DNA of 64,000 bases from an uncultured Cohaesibacter sp. (GTDB taxonomy: Bacteria > Pseudomonadota > Alphaproteobacteria > Rhizobiales > Cohaesibacteraceae). Shown in pieces: positions 18,866 through 29,384 of the stretch (the first letter of the stretch is position 1; each line of letters opens with the position of its first letter). The position numbers and the translations under genes were made by a program. The notes beneath the pieces are model-generated. The model ran no database searches. It worked only from the letters and a program-made list of their open reading frames with translations, and was not told where the DNA came from. Where the stretch lies: positions 2,806,501-2,870,500 of the forward strand of contig NZ_OY762934.1 in assembly GCF_963667045.1 (NCBI RefSeq), given 5' to 3'.

Positions 18866-19955
18866 CGTATGCCTTGAGAATGTGAAAAAGTCATTTGGCG
18901 CCGTAAATGTCATCAAGGGCGTCGACCTGAAGATCACCGACGGCGAGTTCTGCGTCTTCGTGGGGCCATCAGGCTGCGGCAAGTCTACCCTTCTGCGCAT
19001 GATCGCCGGGCTGGAAGACATCTCCGAGGGAGGCTTGACCATCGCAGGAGAAGACATGACCTCGGTGGGGCCTGCGGATCGTGGTGTCGCAATGGTCTTC
19101 CAATCCTATGCCCTCTATCCTCACATGACGGTTGCCGAGAATATCGGCTTCGGATTGCGCATGACCGGCCATCCCAAAGAGGAGATTGCCAAGCGCATCG
19201 ACCATGCGTCCCGTCTTCTGCAGCTTGACACCATGCTTGATCGCAAGCCGGGGCAGCTCTCGGGCGGTCAGCGCCAACGCGTCGCCATTGGCCGCGCCAT
19301 CGTGCGCAACCCGGACGTTTTCCTGTTCGATGAGCCATTGTCCAATCTTGATGCCGCACTGCGGGTTCAAATGCGCCTCGAAATCGGGAAACTGCATCAG
19401 GACCTCAAGGCCACCATGATCTATGTGACCCACGATCAGGTGGAGGCGATGACCATGGCCGACAAGATCGTCGTCCTCAGCGCAGGCAAGATCGAACAGG
19501 TTGGTTCTCCTCTCGAACTCTATCATCGGCCCAAGAACCTGTTCGTTGCGGGTTTCATCGGTTCGCCGAAAATGAATTTTCTCAAAGTCCGCATCGAGAC
19601 CACCCAAGACGGCCAATGCTGCGCCCATCTGCCCGGTGGGGGCAGCATTGTCATCCCAACCTATGGGAAGCAGATCGCCAACGGCGAGATGACCCTGGGC
19701 ATCCGCCCCGAGCATATTGATGCCACCGGCAACGGCGACGTGATGATCGAAACCAAGGTCGCTCTGGCGGAGTGTCTTGGCTCCGAAACGCTCTTCTTCA
19801 CCGATCTTGCTGATGGACTGCAGATTGCCGTCAAGGCGGATGGACTGGCGTCAGAAAAACCCGGCATGCCTTTGCGGATCGGCTTGCCCGCCAAGGCCTG
19901 TCACCTGTTCGATCAGGAAGGCAATGCAATTGTGAACGGAGACCTGACGCGATGA
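18858..19955 (+). CDS. ugpC: Sugar ABC transporter ATPase, UgpC/MsmK type
   Basis: 365 aa from [11 protein letters not shown], with a GGGAGGG ribosome site and an 8-bp overlap with the alpha-galactosidase gene. Seen: Walker [10 protein letters not shown], signature [14 protein letters not shown], Walker [13 protein letters not shown], and a C-terminal MalK-type regulatory (TOBE) domain from about residue 235. It energises the two permeases upstream. The symbol reflects the family name used for such ATPases; the transported sugar is inferred to be a galactoside. Confidence 0.9.
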   Translation: MADVCLENVKKSFGAVNVIKGVDLKITDGEFCVFVGPSGCGKSTLLRMIAGLEDISEGGLTIAGEDMTSVGPADRGVAMVFQSYALYPHMTVAENIGFGLRMTGHPKEEIAKRIDHASRLLQLDTMLDRKPGQLSGGQRQRVAIGRAIVRNPDVFLFDEPLSNLDAALRVQMRLEIGKLHQDLKATMIYVTHDQVEAMTMADKIVVLSAGKIEQVGSPLELYHRPKNLFVAGFIGSPKMNFLKVRIETTQDGQCCAHLPGGGSIVIPTYGKQIANGEMTLGIRPEHIDATGNGDVMIETKVALAECLGSETLFFTDLADGLQIAVKADGLASEKPGMPLRIGLPAKACHLFDQEGNAIVNGDLTR

Positions 19956-21898
19956 AGCTGGGCGTTTGCTACTATCCCGAACATTGGCCGAGCGACTGGT
20001 GGAGACGGGACGCTAAGCGAATGAAAGAGCTGGGCATCGACTATGTCCGCATCGGCGAATTTGCCTGGTCGCGCCTTGAACCCAAGCGAGACCAATTCGA
20101 GTTTTCCTGGCTTGATGAGATCATGGACATTCTCCATCAGGCCGGGCTGAAGATCATTCTTGGCACGCCGACGGCCACGCCGCCCAAATGGCTGATGGAC
20201 GAATTCCCGGCCATTGCCGCTGTCGATGAAGAGGGACGCACCAGAGGCTTCGGCTCGCGCCGACATTACAGTTTTTCCTCCGCTGATTATTGGCGCGAAA
20301 GCCGCAGGATTGTCGAAATCATCGCCAAGCGCTACGGCACCCATCCCGGTCTCGTGGGATGGCAGACCGACAATGAATATGGCTGCCACGACACCACGAT
20401 TTCATGGGGGCCGGAGGATCTGCGCGCCTACAAGAACTGGCTGCGCCTGCGCTATCAGTCCGCCGATCAGCTCAATGAAGCATGGGGTTCCGTCTTCTGG
20501 TCCATGGAGTTGCAGGATTTCGATGAGGTCATCCTGCCCAACGGCACCGTCACCGAACCCAATCCCGCGGCCCGTCTTGATTTCTGGCGTTTCTCATCCG
20601 AGCAGGTGGCAAACTACGACACGATGCAATGTGCCATCCTCAGAAAGCACTCTCCCGGTCGTTGGATCACCCATAATTTCATGGGCTTCGTCAGCGATTT
20701 CGACCATTTCAAGCTGGCAGAAAATCTGGACATTGCCAGCTGGGACAGCTATCCGATCGGCTTTGTCGAGAAGTTCCCCTTCAGCGAAGACGAGCGCGTC
20801 CGCTGGGCCGAGACGTCCCATCCGGATATCGCAGCCTTCCATCATGATCTCTATCGCGGGGTTGGTCGTGGCCGTTTCTCCGTCATGGAACAACAGCCCG
20901 GCCCGGTCAATTGGGCCCCATGGAACCCGGTCCCGAAACCGGGCATGGTACGCCTATGGACGATGGAAGCGCTCGCGCATGGGGCGGAATTCGTGAGCTA
21001 TTTCCGCTGGAGGCAAGCGCATTTCGCACAAGAGCAATTCCACGCCGGCCTCAACCTGCCGCATTCGGACATCTTGTCCCCCGGCGGGGAACAGGCAAGA
21101 GACGTTGCCCGCGAGATAGCCCAGTTAAGCAAGACCATTGGAAACGGCCATGGCGCGGCAAAAGCTCCCGTAGCAATGGTGTTCGACTATGAAAGCCACT
21201 GGGCAACGGTCATTCAACCGCAAGGGCAGGATTTCCGATATGAAGAACTGGCCTTTCGCTGGTATGAGGCCATACGAAGGCTCGGGCTGGATGTTGACTT
21301 TGTATCACCCGGTGCGTCGCTTGAAGGCTATGCTCTCGTGCTGGTGCCGTGCGCGATCAACCTGACCCCGAACTTTCACGCCGCCCTGTCGAAAGCCAAT
21401 GGCAAAGTCCTTTATGGTCCACGCAGCGGGTCCAAAGATCGCCACTCCAAGAACGTATCGCCCTCCAGCCCCCTGTCGGAGCTGACTGGCAATTCTATAA
21501 AGCAGGTCGCGTCCTTGCGACCGGGCTTGAGTGATCAGGTGTCCGGTGAAATCTCAGGGTCTGCAGTGCGATGGCGGGAATATCTTCAGGCAGATGCGAC
21601 CATATTGGCCCGATTTGCCAATGGAGATCCGGCACTGACCGAGAAGAACGGGCACTATTACATCGCCTGTTGGGCCGATGCTTCGCTGCTTTCCAGCTTG
21701 ACGTTGCTTGTTGCAAGGGCCGCAAAGCTTGAAACCATCCCATTGCCCGATCATGTTCGCTTGCGCCGTCATGCAGGGCTCATCTTTGCCTTCAACTATG
21801 GCCCGGATGACTGGCCCCTCCCTGATGATGCCGTCCCACTCATGGGATCAAAGGTCCTCAAAGCACAGGACTTTGCCATATGGAAAGATCCTGCTTGA
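19952..21898 (+). CDS. Beta-galactosidase, GH42
   Basis: 648 aa, starting [13 protein letters not shown], and overlapping the ATPase stop as ATGA. GH42 landmarks: the acid/base Glu in GWQTDNEYG, the nucleophile Glu in [16 protein letters not shown], and a C-terminal beta-galactosidase trimerisation-like region. No signal peptide is seen, so it is cytoplasmic and hydrolyses terminal beta-galactosides. Last gene of the six-gene operon. The locus from 12.5 to 21.9 kb appears more GC-rich than its surroundings and is undamaged, unlike most flanking DNA. Confidence 0.92.
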   Translation: MKLGVCYYPEHWPSDWWRRDAKRMKELGIDYVRIGEFAWSRLEPKRDQFEFSWLDEIMDILHQAGLKIILGTPTATPPKWLMDEFPAIAAVDEEGRTRGFGSRRHYSFSSADYWRESRRIVEIIAKRYGTHPGLVGWQTDNEYGCHDTTISWGPEDLRAYKNWLRLRYQSADQLNEAWGSVFWSMELQDFDEVILPNGTVTEPNPAARLDFWRFSSEQVANYDTMQCAILRKHSPGRWITHNFMGFVSDFDHFKLAENLDIASWDSYPIGFVEKFPFSEDERVRWAETSHPDIAAFHHDLYRGVGRGRFSVMEQQPGPVNWAPWNPVPKPGMVRLWTMEALAHGAEFVSYFRWRQAHFAQEQFHAGLNLPHSDILSPGGEQARDVAREIAQLSKTIGNGHGAAKAPVAMVFDYESHWATVIQPQGQDFRYEELAFRWYEAIRRLGLDVDFVSPGASLEGYALVLVPCAINLTPNFHAALSKANGKVLYGPRSGSKDRHSKNVSPSSPLSELTGNSIKQVASLRPGLSDQVSGEISGSAVRWREYLQADATILARFANGDPALTEKNGHYYIACWADASLLSSLTLLVARAAKLETIPLPDHVRLRRHAGLIFAFNYGPDDWPLPDDAVPLMGSKVLKAQDFAIWKDPA

Positions 21899-21959
21899 AG
21901 TTTGTGGCTGATCACAACCAACCGATATTGGAATGTCAGCACAGGGTCGCGATTACGGA

Positions 21960-22765
21960 TCGCGGCCCTAGCATCACACTTGCCTACTGACGCAGAATGG
22001 TCCGTGATCGAAGCACTTCTTCCCTCCGAGCGGGGCCGCTGGGCCCGCCCGTCACAAGACAACCGCCGTTATCTCAATGGAATGCTATACGGTCTGCGCG
22101 TCGGCTGCCCCTGGCGGGACATGCGCGAGCGATATGGCAAATAGAATTCTGTCTATGTGCGTTTCCACCGATGGGCTGAACAGGGTGTCTGGGACGCCAT
22201 GCTGGAGATACTCGTCGAGCTCGGCCCAATCGATAATCGGCCGATGACTGGCAACATATGGCAGACAGCACGATTATCCGGGGCCATTCAGCAGGCTGCT
22301 GGTGCAAAAGGGGGACGCGTAAGGAGGGCTTTGGTCGATCACGCGGCGGTTTTACGAACAAAATCCATGCCCGATCTGACGGTCAGGGACGCCCTCTTGG
22401 CTTCCTGCTGACAGGAGGCGAGGTGTCCGACTACAAGATGTTTGAGGCGCTACTGGATCTCCCTCTTGCCAAGCACCGGGGGGTTCTCGCCGACAAGGGG
22501 TATGAGGGCGACAGCGTCAGAGAGGCTTTGCTGTTCAAGGGCATCAACCCGGTCATTCCGCCGAAGGCCAACCGGAAGGAGATGATCAAATGCAATTTCA
22601 ACGCTTATCGGCAGAGAAACCGGATCGAGCGCATGTTCAACAGGCTCAAGCAGTTCGGCCGCATCGCAACGCGCTATGACAAGACGGCCATACCTTCATG
22701 GGATTTCTATGCCTCGCGGCCGTCAAGCTTTGGCTGCACTCTTTTGTCAACAGGTCCTAAAGACA
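21960..22765 (+). mobile_element. IS5-family (IS427-like) element, decayed transposase
   Basis: The first part of the transposase (LPTDAEWSVIEALLP ... RYLNGMLYGLRVGCPWRDMRERYGK) ends at an in-frame TAG at 22142-22144, where the family has Trp before NSVYVRFHRW. A later part (STIIRGH, then KEGFGRSRGG) is in another frame, with shifts near 22280-22310. The catalytic end (GVLADKGYEGD, RQRNRIERMFNRLKQFGRIATRYDKTA) is followed by one more shift that breaks the final FLCLAAVKLWLHSFVN run. At least three lesions make it inactive. I could not define both terminal inverted repeats. Confidence 0.8.
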
Positions 22766-23042
22766 TCGGAATTGATATTAACGGAATTACTATTTCACCC
22801 CAAATATTCCACACATATATGAGAAGCCTGAAAAATTCCAATTCTATCTATATGACACACGCCAATAACAAAGAAAAATAAATTACTAAACATCAAAACT
22901 GTCAAAAACAATGAAATAATTATTTCTTTTTTCGTATATATTTATCCATAATTTAAAATTTTATATTTCCAAAGAATAACTAACAACATAATATATCATT
23001 ATTATATTTTAAAAATACATAAATCCAGAAAAATGATAAAAT
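22766..23042. other. Very AT-rich intergenic patch
   Basis: Between the dead IS5-family element and the end of the fused ATPase gene the sequence is strikingly AT-rich, with many A and T runs, compared with the surrounding coding DNA. The open frame that crosses part of it is a read-through of the broken transposase. No gene or terminator is evident. Confidence 0.6.
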
Positions 23043-24635
23043 TCAAAGGGGCTGGCTCGCATCCAGCACGCTTTCCCTAAGGTGCCCATCTTGAATAGTC
23101 AGAATTGTATCTGACAGAGTCTGCGCGGCGTCATGATCGTGGGTAAAAAGCACGAGCGCCAAGTTTTGTTTATCCCGCAATTCAAACAGAAGGGACATGA
23201 TCTGCTCCCTCGCGCACATGTCGAGGGCGGAGGTGGGCTCGTCCAGAATAAGACATCTGGGGTTTGACACAAGAGCACGTGCGATAACAAGGCGCTGAGC
23301 TTCGCCGCCAGAAAGAGCAGCCGTTTTACGTTTCACGAAATCCTTCTCGCGCGGTAGGCCAACAAGGGCCAACAATCGGGAAATATGGCGCGACACTGCC
23401 TGCCTGTTATAGATGAAAGCCATCTCTTCATTCTTACACCCAAGTAAAATCGCCTCGCGCAGAACATCGCCAACCGAGAAATGGTGCGCCATTGCCCGGT
23501 GTGGATGCTGCGAGACAAGGGACAGCGATGTTTCTCCTGAGCGAGATGCCGTCTCGACGATGTGGCCGCGTGGCGATATCCAGTTGATTTGACCGCGCTG
23601 AAGCGGCTCAAGACCAGCAATGAGCCTTGCAAGGGTGGATTTACCGGAACCGCTCGGTCCGACAACGCCAAGGCTGCTTCCCGCCGGGACAAAGGCCGAA
23701 ATATCCTTGAGCACCGGAAAGGATCCATAGTCATGGGACAGGCGGGATATCTCCAGCCCCTCCTGAGAGGAGCCGTTTTCTTTTTTGCAATGCTCCATCG
23801 GCCCCAAATGACAGCAAGCCCTTCTGCGGCCCCTGTGCGTGCCAGAGCAAGTGCCATGGTGGCGTTGTTTCTTGTCCAGCAGCGCGCAACTATAGGGCTT
23901 CTTGGGGCATCTGAAAAAGTCATTTGTCTTTCCTTCTTCGATCACTTCTCCCCGATAGAGCACGGCAACCCGGTCTGTCATGCGCTCGGCCAATGCCAGA
24001 TCGTGGGTAATGAGGATTTGCCCGCGAGACTCGCTGTCGCTTGTAAAAGCCTTGATCGCAATTTCCTTATTGGCCGGATCGAGTGAGGCCGTGGGTTCAT
24101 CAAGAATGAGATAGTCAGGCTTTCTTGCTAGGGCCAGAGCCGACAGGACCCGCTGGATTTCCCCGCCGCTCAAGCGCGATGGATATTGGTGATAGAGTTG
24201 GGCGGGAATATTGTAGCGACGGCAGATTTCCTCTGCTGTCCGGTGCATAGTGGCACTGTTGCGCAGGCTCTCCTCAATATGCTGCTCGATTGTGAGATGG
24301 GGATTAAGAGCATCGGATAGCGCCTGTGCTATGAGGCCGATCTTTTGGCCCCGTGCTTTTTTTATCTCTTTCGGCTTTGCGTGCAGCATGTCGAGACCAT
24401 CAACGCAGGCCGTGCCTGACCAGTAGAACCCCTTTGGTTTTCTCAAAAGGCTCTTTACTGTCGTTTCAATCGGCTTGCCTGTGAGGAGACCAAGCAAGAG
24501 ACGGGCGAGCGATGTTTTACCGCCACCGGATTCTCCGATAATTGCCAGGGTTTCTCCCTTTTCAAGGGTGAAAGACACATTGTTCAGAATGAGCTGGTCG
24601 GAGAAATGAAGGGAAAGATTGCTGACCTCTATCAC
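23043..24635 (-). CDS. Fused double ABC ATPase, DppD-DppF / NikDE type
   Basis: 530 aa from a GTG start that overlaps the permease stop as GTGA. Two ATPase domains. Domain 1 (about 1-240) has GESGGGKTS, LSGGEIQRVLSA and YLILDEPTASLD; domain 2 (about 293-530) has GPSGSGKST, LSGGEAQRLVIA and CLILDEPTSALD. They are joined by a linker with six Cys and five His between residues 243 and 283. It ends the minus-strand operon TrmO-like, binding protein, permease, permease, ATPase. It is the only Opp/Nik-type ATPase in this window, although three permease pairs of that type are present, so it may serve more than one. Confidence 0.87.
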   Translation of the reverse strand: MIEVSNLSLHFSDQLILNNVSFTLEKGETLAIIGESGGGKTSLARLLLGLLTGKPIETTVKSLLRKPKGFYWSGTACVDGLDMLHAKPKEIKKARGQKIGLIAQALSDALNPHLTIEQHIEESLRNSATMHRTAEEICRRYNIPAQLYHQYPSRLSGGEIQRVLSALALARKPDYLILDEPTASLDPANKEIAIKAFTSDSESRGQILITHDLALAERMTDRVAVLYRGEVIEEGKTNDFFRCPKKPYSCALLDKKQRHHGTCSGTHRGRRRACCHLGPMEHCKKENGSSQEGLEISRLSHDYGSFPVLKDISAFVPAGSSLGVVGPSGSGKSTLARLIAGLEPLQRGQINWISPRGHIVETASRSGETSLSLVSQHPHRAMAHHFSVGDVLREAILLGCKNEEMAFIYNRQAVSRHISRLLALVGLPREKDFVKRKTAALSGGEAQRLVIARALVSNPRCLILDEPTSALDMCAREQIMSLLFELRDKQNLALVLFTHDHDAAQTLSDTILTIQDGHLRESVLDASQPL

Positions 24636-25486
24636 CAAAGTTCCTTTCCGTCTGCCATGGAATAGGCCTCCAGACTGCGTCCAATAAACAGCACAAAGAG
24701 CAGGAACAGCGACAGGCACAGGCCGGGCGGGATCAAAAGCCACGTCCATGCCGGGCTCTGCAGATAGTCTAACGCGTCCTGCATGAGACTGCCCCAAGTG
24801 ACCAGTTGCGGGTCGGTAAGACCCAGAAATCCAAGGCCGGCAACCTTCATGGTAGCCTGCCGGATCTGTTGCACGAAGAGTCCCAGAACTGACGGCAATA
24901 TCGCCGGCAAAATATGGCGCGTGGCGCAATAGAGCCACGATGCTCCCATGCGGCGGGCATAGAGCACATTTTCTCTTGTCAGCTCGCGCAGGAAAAGGGC
25001 CCGCAAAACACGCACCTCGTCATGCCAGGTGGTGAGCGCCAACAAGAGCACCGTGCCCCAAAAGCTGGGATGCACCATTGCCGCGAGCAACAGCAGAATG
25101 AGGATGGAGGGAATGACCTGAATGATATCAACCAGCCGCAAAATGACATTAGAGAGCATGCTCCCAGCAATCGCAGCAGTTGCTCCCAGAATGATTGAAA
25201 TCACGATGGCCAGAAAGGATGTGGCAAAGGCAATGAGGACAGTGTTGGGCGTCGCTTTCAATGTGCCGACGAGGACATCCTGCCCGATGTCATTCGTGCC
25301 GAGCCAATGCGCATAGCTTGGCGGCTGGAGGCTATCCAGCCCGGTGACATAGGGTGGCACGAGGATACTGATAAGCGAGACCAGTACAAGGAGCAGAAGG
25401 AACAGAAAACTCTGCTTTTGCCAACGGGCCATAGGCAGACTAGGCAGAAGCGAACGAGTTAGGGGCAAGAAGCGAAAATGGTTCAT
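24632..25486 (-). CDS. Nik/Dpp-type ABC permease C
   Basis: 284 aa from MNHFRFLPLTRS, a start lying just after the upstream permease stop. Typical DppC/NikC features: an N-terminal helix, the WLGTNDIGQDVLVG motif (about 78-91), and a membrane domain with EAA-type loop ARRMGASWLYCATRHILPAILPS. It pairs with the permease encoded immediately upstream. Confidence 0.87.
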   Translation of the reverse strand: MNHFRFLPLTRSLLPSLPMARWQKQSFLFLLLLVLVSLISILVPPYVTGLDSLQPPSYAHWLGTNDIGQDVLVGTLKATPNTVLIAFATSFLAIVISIILGATAAIAGSMLSNVILRLVDIIQVIPSILILLLLAAMVHPSFWGTVLLLALTTWHDEVRVLRALFLRELTRENVLYARRMGASWLYCATRHILPAILPSVLGLFVQQIRQATMKVAGLGFLGLTDPQLVTWGSLMQDALDYLQSPAWTWLLIPPGLCLSLFLLFVLFIGRSLEAYSMADGKELW

Positions 25487-25490
25487 AGCC

Positions 25491-26636
25491 TCATCCCCGT
25501 TTCGCAAGCATTGCAACGGCATCGTCCAGCAGCCAGTTGACCAACAGAACCACGGCGGCGAGACCGAGCACAGCTCCTTGAAGCAGCGCAAAATCCCGAT
25601 CAAGCACAGCATTGTAAATCAAATGGCCGATGCCGGGGTAGGAAAAGACAATTTCTACGAACAGGACCGATGTCACCATCGCCGAGACCGTGTCGCTCAG
25701 ACGCGCCAACAGGGTTGGCAAGAGATTACGACCGAAATAGTGAATTAACTCGCGCCTCTCTCCTACTCCTCGAGCACGGGCATTGGAAATGAAGGGGCGA
25801 ACAGAGAGTTTAATGGCCTCACCACGGCTCAGAAAATAGAAACGGACGACTTCATGCATTGCCAGTGCTGTAGCAGGCAAGATTGCATGATAGAGAATAT
25901 CGATCAGACGTTTGGTGCCATTGTCCGAGGGAAAGAGCGGTTCGGCACCCGAAACGGGGAACAAGGATAGACCAAAGCCGAATAGAACCAGCAACAGCAC
26001 CGCCGTAGCAAAGGGCGGCAGGCTGGCAATGATCGTAACAATGGCGGTCATTGCCCGATCAAGCAACTGGTGCGGTTGGCGACCCGCTTCAATGCCACAG
26101 CCTATACCCAAAATGAGGGAGATTGGTGTTGCCAGCAGCATAAGCAACCCTGTCCAAGGCAGGGAACCGGAGAGCAATTGGGTTACCGGAGCTGCGTGAA
26201 TATAGGAAAAGCCGAGATCTCCGTGAAGCAGTGCATTAGAATAGTCTGCAAATTGCGACAAAAGCGTGCCGTCTAATCCCATCTGTTTCCGCAGTGCTGC
26301 AATTTCCGTTGGGTTGAGGTCGCGCGCCAGATCTCCAGGGAACAGGATGTCCAAAGGATCACCAGGCATCAGGCGTGGCAGAAAGAAAGTGAGGGCGATG
26401 AGAAAGATAAACACGACAAGCCGATTGGCTAGCCCTGATAGCAGACCAACCACCCGCCTTTCAGGTTCGCCATTCTGAACCAGTATCGCTCTTCCGGCAG
26501 ATGCGCCCTCACTTGGGGGAACTGATCTGGATATGTCTCTGCTTGTCTCAACCGGGGTCACACCAACCATGACACTCGCCATATTTTTCAGAAAAAGAAG
26601 ACGAGGGCCGATCAAGGCCCCCGTTATGGTGCCCAT
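25491..26636 (-). CDS. Nik/Dpp-type ABC permease B
   Basis: About 381 aa from the first ATG. The true start may be nearer the first membrane helix (LANRLVVFIFLIALTFFLPRLMPGDP), because the first ~65 residues are polar and unusual for DppB. The membrane domain carries the EAA loop FISNARARGVGERRELIHYFGRNLLPT and the C-terminal SYPGIGHLIYNAVLDRDF signature. Second membrane partner of the fused ATPase system. Confidence 0.83.
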   Translation of the reverse strand: MGTITGALIGPRLLFLKNMASVMVGVTPVETSRDISRSVPPSEGASAGRAILVQNGEPERRVVGLLSGLANRLVVFIFLIALTFFLPRLMPGDPLDILFPGDLARDLNPTEIAALRKQMGLDGTLLSQFADYSNALLHGDLGFSYIHAAPVTQLLSGSLPWTGLLMLLATPISLILGIGCGIEAGRQPHQLLDRAMTAIVTIIASLPPFATAVLLLVLFGFGLSLFPVSGAEPLFPSDNGTKRLIDILYHAILPATALAMHEVVRFYFLSRGEAIKLSVRPFISNARARGVGERRELIHYFGRNLLPTLLARLSDTVSAMVTSVLFVEIVFSYPGIGHLIYNAVLDRDFALLQGAVLGLAAVVLLVNWLLDDAVAMLAKRG

Positions 26637-26675
26637 GATGTATCGGGACCAACATCATGGAGCACATCGCCTTTC

Positions 26676-28238
26676 TCAAGGCATCAGTATCTGCTTGGGA
26701 ATGACCATAGGAATACCAAAGGAAATGCCTGTTTTCAGATAAAGCGGCTCAACATTAGCGCTATGCACCACTGCCCAGAGCGGGTTCACCAGCATGTAGG
26801 CTGGTAGCTCTTTGGCATAGAGAGCCTGAAATTCATGCATCATTGCAGCCCGTTCCTCGACGCTATCGGAGGCGGCCTGATCAACCAGCAGCTGCTTCAT
26901 TTTGCCATCAACAAAATATTTGTCGCTTTTAGGGGATTTGGAGAAGATGCGATAAATGACACTATCCGGATCGCCCATGGTACTGGCAGTTTCCAGCGCG
27001 ATATCAAAAGTCCCGTCCCGGAAGGTTGCGTGCATGGCCGCATCTTCCATGATGCGGGTTTCCGTCGTGATGCCGAAAGCCGTTAGCTGTTCTGCAAGAA
27101 CGGTGGCCAGCTTCTTGAACGACTTGTTCGTGACCAGTTGCAGGACCACGGGTTTGCCATCTTGGCTCCAGACGCCGTTATCAAGGGCCCATCCCTGTTT
27201 TACAAAGAGCTGAGAAGCCCTTTCCTTGTCGTATTTGTAGTCAGGATCGTTCTGATCCTTGTGCCAAGGAGACTCTCTTTGGAAGAACCCGGTTTCAGCC
27301 ACCTCTCCTTTCCCCGAATAGGCAATGTCAACCAGTTTTTGGCGGTCAATCACATAGGCAAGCGCTTGACGCATGTCTGTTTGCTTGAATAAACCTTTAT
27401 GGTTGAACAGCAGTTTTACAGGATGATTGCTCAAATAGGTCATAACCGAAAGTCCTGCCTTCTTGGCAGCCCCCACTTGCTCCATGGGGAAGCTGTTGAA
27501 GAGATCAACGTCTCCTTTGGCAATGGCCTCAATGGCCGTGCTTGGCGTCATGCGAATGGCAGCAAGCTGCCCATATTTGGGCTGACCAAGATAATAGTTT
27601 TCATTCCGTTGATAGAGATAGCGCCCTTGTGCCTTGTCATAGCTGACGAGTTTGTACGGACCGCTGCCGATTGTGGCCTGTTTGCCGGTGAAGCGCTCCG
27701 GAATCGCGACCTTTTCATAAATATGCTTTGGAAGGATAGGAAGGGAGATCAGCTTGCTGGTGATCATCCCTGCATCTTTTTCTTGTATTGTAAGCCGCAC
27801 ATGATCCGCCGCCAGAACTTCCGCCTTGGCCACATTGGCAACCGAGACAAAATTATAAGGATGTTCCTTCATGTATGAGAAGGTAAAGGCAACATCGTCG
27901 GCCGTGAGCGGTTTACCGTCGTGCCATTGGGCCTTGGGGTTAAGCATGAGATCGTAGATTAGGCCATCGTCAGACACCGTCCATGACGACGCCAGTGCCG
28001 GAGCGGGAGCGCCTGTCTTATCCTGCCCCAACAGCGTATCAAAAATGTAACTCGTATAGATGTAGGCCGGACCGGCTTTCTGGTGCGCATAAGGAGACGG
28101 CAATCCCCTGTCGCCCTTGGCTTCGGCAATAACCAGCCGATCTGCCGCAAGAACCGGGCCTGCCGCTATAGAAGGCAGCAGGCTGAGGCCTGCAATCAAG
28201 ACAGCATGTTTTAAAAGTCGGGATGAATGGACCATCAT
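26676..28238 (-). CDS. Nik/Dpp-type ABC substrate-binding protein
   Basis: 520 aa from MMVHSSRLLK, with an AGGA site; an alternative in-frame ATG lies 7 codons upstream. Signal peptide to about ...VLAADR, then a family 5 extracellular solute-binding domain. Typical motifs are YDLMLNPKAQWHDGKPLTADDVAFTF, IGSGPYKL and MRQALAYVIDR. Encoded between the TrmO-like gene and the two permeases. The ligand could be a peptide, nickel or a metal-chelate; the sequence does not decide this. Confidence 0.87.
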   Translation of the reverse strand: MMVHSSRLLKHAVLIAGLSLLPSIAAGPVLAADRLVIAEAKGDRGLPSPYAHQKAGPAYIYTSYIFDTLLGQDKTGAPAPALASSWTVSDDGLIYDLMLNPKAQWHDGKPLTADDVAFTFSYMKEHPYNFVSVANVAKAEVLAADHVRLTIQEKDAGMITSKLISLPILPKHIYEKVAIPERFTGKQATIGSGPYKLVSYDKAQGRYLYQRNENYYLGQPKYGQLAAIRMTPSTAIEAIAKGDVDLFNSFPMEQVGAAKKAGLSVMTYLSNHPVKLLFNHKGLFKQTDMRQALAYVIDRQKLVDIAYSGKGEVAETGFFQRESPWHKDQNDPDYKYDKERASQLFVKQGWALDNGVWSQDGKPVVLQLVTNKSFKKLATVLAEQLTAFGITTETRIMEDAAMHATFRDGTFDIALETASTMGDPDSVIYRIFSKSPKSDKYFVDGKMKQLLVDQAASDSVEERAAMMHEFQALYAKELPAYMLVNPLWAVVHSANVEPLYLKTGISFGIPMVIPKQILMP

Positions 28239-28287
28239 TGTTCCTTTTTCTGGCATCATGAGAATGCCTTCAGGTCCCCGTCATGCG

Positions 28288-28740
28288 CTATTCAGACCAA
28301 TCAAGATCGAGTTTTGCTTCCTCAATGCTGTCAATCCTCGGCACATAGGGTTTGAGATCAAGAAGCGGTGTACCATCAATGCAATCAAGACCACTGACCC
28401 TGATCCGATTTCCTTCGATCCCAAGAATTTTCACCGTGCTTATGGCAATTGGGTTGGGGCGATGGGGAGAGCGAATTGCAAATACACCGTAGGATTTGTC
28501 TGCATGAGGTGGTCTACTCTGCAAGACGGATCTATTGGCCTGGTCCAACCAATAAAGAACGACCAAATGGCTGGCAGCGGAAAGCCCCACCAGCGCCTCA
28601 TCATAGGCTGCATCAAGCTCAATCAAACTTTCCTTTTCATTGAATCGGCTGTTGCGCGGACAATCTTCTGGCGTTTCAAAGCCTGTCCAGATTTTGCCGA
28701 TTGTGTAGAGAGAAAAGGAAGAAGAGGATGGGAAATTCAT
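28288..28740 (-). CDS. TrmO/TsaA-family (UPF0066) protein
   Basis: 150 aa, matching only the core domain of TrmO (E. coli TrmO is about 235 aa and methylates N6 of threonylcarbamoyl-A37 in tRNA using SAM). Seen: FAIRSPHRPNPIAISTV and LDCIDGTPLLDLKPYVPR, which form the SAM-site region of the family. It is the first gene after the operator at 28831-28852 and is followed 50 bp later by the ABC binding-protein gene. Its place in a transporter operon suggests a small-molecule or transporter-linked role rather than housekeeping tRNA modification; this is inference. Confidence 0.8.
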   Translation of the reverse strand: MNFPSSSSFSLYTIGKIWTGFETPEDCPRNSRFNEKESLIELDAAYDEALVGLSAASHLVVLYWLDQANRSVLQSRPPHADKSYGVFAIRSPHRPNPIAISTVKILGIEGNRIRVSGLDCIDGTPLLDLKPYVPRIDSIEEAKLDLDWSE

Positions 28741-28830
28741 GGTGGTTTACTCGTGAGCTAGTCTAGCAATCAGCTTTCCGGCCGCAAAAAAGGAGTATAA
28801 TTTACCACTTTTAGAAAATGCAATAAAAAC

Positions 28831-28852
28831 TTGAGATTTTTATTCAAGAAAA
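28831..28852 (-). promoter_or_regulatory. AT-rich 22-bp operator, site a
   Basis: One of four ungapped copies of an AT-rich 22-bp motif (this window: 28831, 29982, 30016, 31421). Shared pattern: (T/A)TGA(G/A), seven mostly A/T bases, then a (C/T/A)-rich step and CAAGAA(A/T)A. In this copy TTGAG and TTCAAG form a dyad. It lies about 90 bp upstream of the TrmO-like gene on the minus strand. No known family operator comes to mind, so the regulator is unknown. Confidence 0.55.
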
Positions 28853-29384
28853 GTTACAAAGCCCTTGTTGCGCTGAGGTGGAAAGCGGCATATTGGTCAT
28901 GTTTTAACGTGGCGTTTTGTGTTGTGACTGGACAATGACGACGCAGGGAAATCACCAATCGCGACCCTAACCCGGCATTTGCTAGCCATCATGAACCTCG
29001 AAGTGTCCTCCCCATTCCTGCCATTCGTGCGAATTGCAGCATTTTCATGGAACAGGTGTCTGAAGAGTGAAGCATCGAGACATTGACGTAGTTGGATGTT
29101 TCATCCTCATGGGAAGCTCCTACTGGTAAACCAGACGGGAAGCAGTCTTTGGTCTCAGTTGAGCAATATCAGACGGCGCCGTTCCGTGCGAGCATGCAAG
29201 GACCTTTCAAGCGCATTCCGGTTGTAGCGTCATGCTTGGCGGACCAGATGCTCGAATACACAAAATGTAACGCAAGAAAGGTTAGACCAACGGTTACATA
29301 TTGAATGCTACTCGTTAAAACGCCACCAGAATTCAATGGGCGGACATCCCATTGATCCAGGCGGCGTCATCACATCATGCAGGT
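28853..29384. other. Intergenic region without a gene
   Basis: About 530 bp between site a and the end of the 187-aa gene. A short frame at 29092-29304 has no good ribosome site or motif and I do not call it. A 12-bp match (28957-28968) to the edge of the IS5-family remnant at 21943-21954, in inverted sense, may be an old insertion-sequence terminus. Confidence 0.4.

Noticed and set aside
21960-22765. Active IS5-family transposase using frameshifting
   Set aside because: Besides frame changes there is an in-frame TAG and a further break before the C-terminal end, so decay is the simpler explanation.
29092-29304. 70-aa open frame in the intergenic region
   Set aside because: No ribosome site or recognisable domain, and its composition does not resemble the neighbouring genes.
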